This document shows, piece by piece, positions 4,931-7,427 of a stretch of DNA of 7,427 nt. The position numbers and the translations under genes were made by a program. The stretch's first letter is position 1. Each line of letters opens with the position of its first letter. The notes under the pieces were generated by a model, which was not told the DNA's origin, ran no database searches, and was given only the letters and a program-made list of their open reading frames with translations. Source of the DNA: Stigonema ocellatum SAG 48.90 = DSM 106950 (GTDB taxonomy: Bacteria > Cyanobacteriota > Cyanobacteriia > Cyanobacteriales > Nostocaceae). Location: positions 1-7,427 of the forward strand of contig JADQBA010000264.1 in the NCBI GenBank assembly GCA_016903675.1. Reading direction: 5' to 3'.

Positions 4931-5100
4931 ATTACTGTTTCACGATTTGTATTATTCTAATAATAGTCAGCCTGTACAAAGTCAGTCCCATAACAACGGG
5001 GAAAGAAAAGCCTATCCGTTACTCTATCTTATTCTATCACTGCCGCAGTTCGCCATATTAGCCATCTAACCAATGGTCAATTTGTGACTCCGATAGATTC
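4931..5100. other. Non-coding stretch, nothing assignable
   Basis: These bases lie between the origin and the GC-rich island before the mobilization genes. I find no ORF, strong hairpin or promoter with correct spacing on either strand. Confidence 0.3.
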
Positions 5101-5131
5101 TCTTTACCTTCCCCTTTCCAACGTTAAGCCA

Positions 5132-5221
5132 TCCGGTGCGTGAAGCGCGAAGCGGTCTTGTAGAGAGCGAGACGGAACGCTATTCCGCTACGCTCCATAC
5201 CGTTCTTCTCGCCCTACGGGG
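5132..5221. other. GC-rich inverted-repeat island, candidate oriT
   Basis: This is a GC-rich block inside an otherwise AT-rich spacer, ending 111 bp before the first mobilization gene. It holds a 7-bp-spaced direct repeat GAAGCG (5142-5147, 5149-5154), an outer inverted repeat GCGAGA (5167-5172) with TCTCGC (5207-5212), a nested pair GAACG (5175-5179) with CGTTC (5201-5205), and the alternative hairpin GGAA-N5-TTCC (5174-5186). In BtgA/BtgB-type plasmids the transfer origin lies just upstream of the btgA-like gene, so position and structure make this the best oriT candidate. The nick site cannot be read from sequence alone. Confidence 0.45.
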
Positions 5222-5235
5222 TTAATAATCAAATG

Positions 5236-5269
5236 CTTACAATTAATTATTTTAACGACTTATTGTAAG
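5236..5269. repeat. Inverted repeat CTTACAAT / ATTGTAAG upstream of the mob operon
   Basis: A perfect 8-bp inverted repeat has arms at 5236-5243 and 5262-5269 and an 18-bp AT-rich centre. A further TATTGTA at 5270-5276 directly repeats 5261-5267. Arm spacing fits binding of a dimer to two major grooves. It is a plausible operator for the BfmA/BtgA-like protein or part of oriT. The arms begin with CTTAC, like the iterons, so Rep binding is another possibility. Confidence 0.45.
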
Positions 5270-5283
5270 TATTGTATACTTTA

Positions 5284-5315
5284 TTTATAGTGCGTTGATA
5301 ATCAGTTAATTTTTG
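5284..5315 (+). promoter_or_regulatory. Possible promoter of the mobilization operon
   Basis: TTTA (5284-5287) and AATTTTTG (5308-5315) resemble the Bacteroidota -33 and -7 boxes, with one mismatch each and a spacing of 20 bp. This would start transcription shortly before ATG 5332. It is much weaker than the rep promoter and is offered only because no better candidate lies closer to the gene. Confidence 0.3.
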
Positions 5316-5331
5316 TATAAATTCTTACTAC

Positions 5332-5817
5332 ATGAGCGACCGTAAAAGCCTATCTGTCAGCGCAGGGACGCACCAGCAGTTAGAGCGGTTAGGCACTAAA
5401 TTTGGCCTATCGCATAAAGATTTGATTGCCGTTATGGCGCAATATTTCACCGTTACCAAGGTTGATCCCCGTGATACAAAAGCCGATGTACCTGATGTAG
5501 CCTTGAAAAAGCTGACAGAAAAAGTAGATACGCTAGATAAACGCATGATAGGATTTATCCGGGAGCAGGAGAAGGAATTGCTAAAGCCTATCCTGTCTGA
5601 AGTAAAGGCCATGCGAACCCAGATCGGGCAAGGCTCAGGCAGTAGTGCTATTAATGCCGAGCAGCTAGAGGAACAGTTAACCAGTGTGGTCGAAGCGATT
5701 CAAAGCCTGATTCGGCTATCCTTCCGGACGGCTTTGGTGGATAATGCCTTACGGCCCGAGTACAAAAAGCAGACGGACGAATTGATTCAGCAACAGAATG
5801 AGCCTGGTAAGCGATGA
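5332..5817 (+). CDS. Mobilization accessory protein, BfmA/BtgA family
   Basis: This is 161 residues. The N-terminus (about 1-45) reads K-S-L-S-V-S-A-G-T-H-Q-Q-L and then G-L-S-H-K-D-L-I-A-V-M, the small DNA-binding fold typical of BfmA/BtgA proteins. A coiled coil follows, with V-D-T-L-D-K-R-M-I (about 64-72) and a longer helical part to about residue 100, then a helical C-terminus. In related plasmids such a protein binds oriT and helps the relaxase form the relaxosome. It is the first gene of the operon, and its TGA overlaps the ATG of the relaxase gene (ATGA at 5814-5817), implying coupled translation. ATG 5332 is the first in-frame start and places the DNA-binding part at the very N-terminus. 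Confidence 0.8.
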   Translation: MSDRKSLSVSAGTHQQLERLGTKFGLSHKDLIAVMAQYFTVTKVDPRDTKADVPDVALKKLTEKVDTLDKRMIGFIREQEKELLKPILSEVKAMRTQIGQGSGSSAINAEQLEEQLTSVVEAIQSLIRLSFRTALVDNALRPEYKKQTDELIQQQNEPGKR

Positions 5818-6887
5818 TGACTAAGATAGGTGGGGGGAGTGCCGGTAGTTGTGGGGGACTCGTCCAGTATTTGGAAAAGGAACAGGCGGGGTTATGGTTT
5901 AACCAGAATCGGGAGCAGTTAGCGGGCCATGAGGTTGTGGCCGAGATCGACCCCAACAAACGCAATTTAGGCCGGGAGGATGCTAAGTACTATCAGGTGA
6001 TTTTAGCCCCTTCACAGGCTGAATTAGCCCATATCAGTAGTGACTCGCAGAAGTTACAGGCATTTACAAGGGCCGCAATGGAAGAGTACGCCCAAAATTT
6101 TGGAAAGGGGATAGAAAGCAAAGACTTAGTATGGTTTGCCAAGATCGAGCACAGCCGCAGTTTCGACCACACCGACCGCGCGGTCCAATTAGGGGAGCAG
6201 CAGAAGGGCGTAACCAAGACCGGCGATCAAACCCACATTCATGTGATCGTCAGCCGAACGGAGAATCTACGGGCGTATGCAGAAGGGAAGAAAAACGGGC
6301 TTCATGAGCGCAAGAACCCGTATCATCTTAGCCCCCTGACCAACCACAAGGCCACCACGAGAGGCGTTGTACTAGGCGGTTTTGGGCGCAATAGCTTTAG
6401 TCAGCGTGCCGAGCAGACCTTTGACCAGGCGTTTACCTACGAGCGCTCGTTAACCGAATCCTTCCGGTTTTTGCACTGCATGAAGTACGGTGATGAACAG
6501 GCCAAAGGGGAGATGCAACGACAGGCCGCAGAACAGGCGGCAGCGGCCGACCGCCAAAAACGCGCTCAGAGCCACGAACAGAGTCAACGGCTAGAAATGT
6601 ACCAGCAACCCGGCAAAACGCCCCAAAACGAGTTTACCGACGATTTGCGGGCCAGTCTAAGTAAAGCTTATCAGCAAAAGGATGTAAACGATTTAGGCGC
6701 AGCACTGGCCAGCGCACAGGCCGAGCGAGAACGGCAGCGAGTAGCACAGGAGCAAAAGGCAGAAGAAGCCCGTAAACAGGCCCTAGAAGCCACCAAACTA
6801 GCCGAGCAACAGAAGTTAGCCCAGCAACAGAAAATCGAACAGAAACCCGAAAATAGCCCCCGAATCAGCCGGGGGTTAGGCTTATGA
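5814..6887 (+). CDS. Relaxase, BtgB/BfmB-type mobilization protein (DUF5712-like)
   Basis: This is 357 residues. It should nick oriT and lead the strand into the recipient. Features seen are an N-terminal G-G-G-S-A-G-S-C-G-G-L-V-Q-Y-L-E-K-E (about 6-23), a Y-Y pair (59-60) that may supply the catalytic Tyr, K-I-E-H-S-R (110-115), and the metal-binding block T-H-I-H-V-I-V-S-R with H141 and H143. The C-terminal third (about 225-350) is a Gln/Ala/Glu/Arg-rich coiled coil. The N-terminal motif and H-x-H block match, from memory, Bacteroidota proteins annotated BtgB or DUF5712. The start at 5814 overlaps the stop of the upstream gene; ATG 5817 is an equal alternative. The stop overlaps the next start (ATGA, 6884-6887). 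Confidence 0.82.
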   Translation: MMTKIGGGSAGSCGGLVQYLEKEQAGLWFNQNREQLAGHEVVAEIDPNKRNLGREDAKYYQVILAPSQAELAHISSDSQKLQAFTRAAMEEYAQNFGKGIESKDLVWFAKIEHSRSFDHTDRAVQLGEQQKGVTKTGDQTHIHVIVSRTENLRAYAEGKKNGLHERKNPYHLSPLTNHKATTRGVVLGGFGRNSFSQRAEQTFDQAFTYERSLTESFRFLHCMKYGDEQAKGEMQRQAAEQAAAADRQKRAQSHEQSQRLEMYQQPGKTPQNEFTDDLRASLSKAYQQKDVNDLGAALASAQAERERQRVAQEQKAEEARKQALEATKLAEQQKLAQQQKIEQKPENSPRISRGLGL

Positions 6888-7427
6888 ACGAGAACAAGTT
6901 TTTACGGAATCTAAGGCAGCAGAGCAGTCCTAGTCAGGCCCGCACCGGCGTACCGGTCGAACCAACACCATCCCAGCCCGTGCGCCGGAGTGATCCGACG
7001 GATAGCAGCCCAGCGGAATATGACCCCATCAAACGGTTGACGGATGAATTGAGCCGGCATAGTCGGGCTATCGAGGGATTAACCACCCGGATTGATCGCA
7101 TGGAGCAACGGCCCAAAGCCGCCACCCAATCCGAGGTACAGACCTTGCTGGAGGAGGCCCGCGAGGGCGTTAGTTTCACCATCGACAGCCAACAGATCGC
7201 CGGGTTTGTCCTGCCCGAATTGAAGAAGGGCCTACCCAGTGCCGAGGAGATCAGGACGGCCGCTAACGCGGGCGCCAGTCAGATCGCAGCTGTGGGCAAT
7301 ACCGCAGCCGATCAGATCGAGAGGGCCGGGTCAGCCGCCGCCGAGCGCATCCGGTGGGCCAGTCAGCACAAAGCGGATGCCTTTGCGAATCGGGTTGGCT
7401 TTACCTCATGGCAAGCCGCAACGGTGG
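6884..7427 (+). CDS. Membrane-anchored mobilization protein, 5' part (continues at base 1)
   Basis: This starts at ATG 6884 in an ATGA overlap with the relaxase stop and runs off the window in frame; on the circle it ends at 311, giving 237 residues. The N-terminus is Pro/Ser/Arg-rich and probably disordered (about 1-45). A coiled coil comes next (about 50-75, with L-T-D-E-L-S-R and I-D-R-M-E-Q-R), then a region with F-T-I-D-S-Q-Q-I-A-G-F-V-L. An Ala-rich repeat zone follows, in which S/N-A-G/A-A-x-Q-I style units recur (about 120-160), and finally the transmembrane helix encoded in 1-311. Coiled coil plus C-terminal anchor suggests a relaxosome-to-membrane link. The family is not firmly recognised. 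Confidence 0.85.
   Translation, partial: MNENKFLRNLRQQSSPSQARTGVPVEPTPSQPVRRSDPTDSSPAEYDPIKRLTDELSRHSRAIEGLTTRIDRMEQRPKAATQSEVQTLLEEAREGVSFTIDSQQIAGFVLPELKKGLPSAEEIRTAANAGASQIAAVGNTAADQIERAGSAAAERIRWASQHKADAFANRVGFTSWQAATV
7287..7427. repeat. Terminal direct repeat, right copy (circle closure)
   Basis: This is the exact duplicate of bases 1-141. Removing one copy joins 7286 to base 1 and gives an uninterrupted 237-codon gene over the junction, which supports a closed circular plasmid. Confidence 0.95.

Noticed and set aside
5651..6217. Long minus-strand frames opposite the relaxase genes
   Set aside because: They are Ser/Cys/Trp-rich antisense translations of well-supported mobilization genes.

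Overview
The window is one complete, small, circular, mobilizable plasmid, cut open inside a gene. Bases 1-141 and 7287-7427 are identical, so the true circle is 7286 bp. The host looks like a member of the Bacteroidota, probably the Cytophagales (Spirosoma/Hymenobacter-like). The reasons are BfmA/BtgA- and BtgB-type mobilization proteins, a Bacteroidota-style Rep_3 initiator, a Bacteroidota-type promoter (TTTG, 19 bp, TAAGTTTG) in front of rep, and start codons without clear Shine-Dalgarno sequences. The genus is a guess from protein style; no search was run.

Layout. (1) 5332-7427 continuing into 1-311, plus strand: a three-gene mobilization operon. It encodes a BfmA/BtgA-like accessory protein, a BtgB-like relaxase and a 237-residue membrane-anchored protein that crosses the cut point. 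Both junctions are ATGA stop/start overlaps. (2) 364-2518: an accessory block with three single-domain CheY-like response regulators (364-789 plus, 874-1302 minus, 2120-2518 plus), a short coiled-coil gene apparently cut by an in-frame TGA (1509-1847 minus), a strong intrinsic terminator with no clear gene before it (1934-1965), and a tRNA-like gene with a 13-nt anticodon loop (1997-2075). (3) 2552-4497, minus strand: a collinear set read as rep, a BrnT-like toxin gene, a small overlapping basic-protein gene (candidate antitoxin), a small acidic-protein gene and a small lipoprotein gene. (4) 4498-5331: a non-coding control region with the rep leader and promoter, four phased 21-bp iterons, several palindromes, an A/T-rich and purine-rich tract, and a GC-rich inverted-repeat island just before the mobilization genes that is a candidate oriT.

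How the parts fit. Rep binding to the iterons should start replication and may also repress rep, because a half-iteron overlaps the -33 box of the rep promoter. A BrnT-type toxin with its neighbour, placed directly behind rep, would stabilise the plasmid. The relaxase set lets the plasmid be moved by a helper conjugation system; no type IV secretion or coupling protein is present. The unusual cargo is three receiver-only signalling proteins with no kinase or output domain, next to an aberrant tRNA-like gene.
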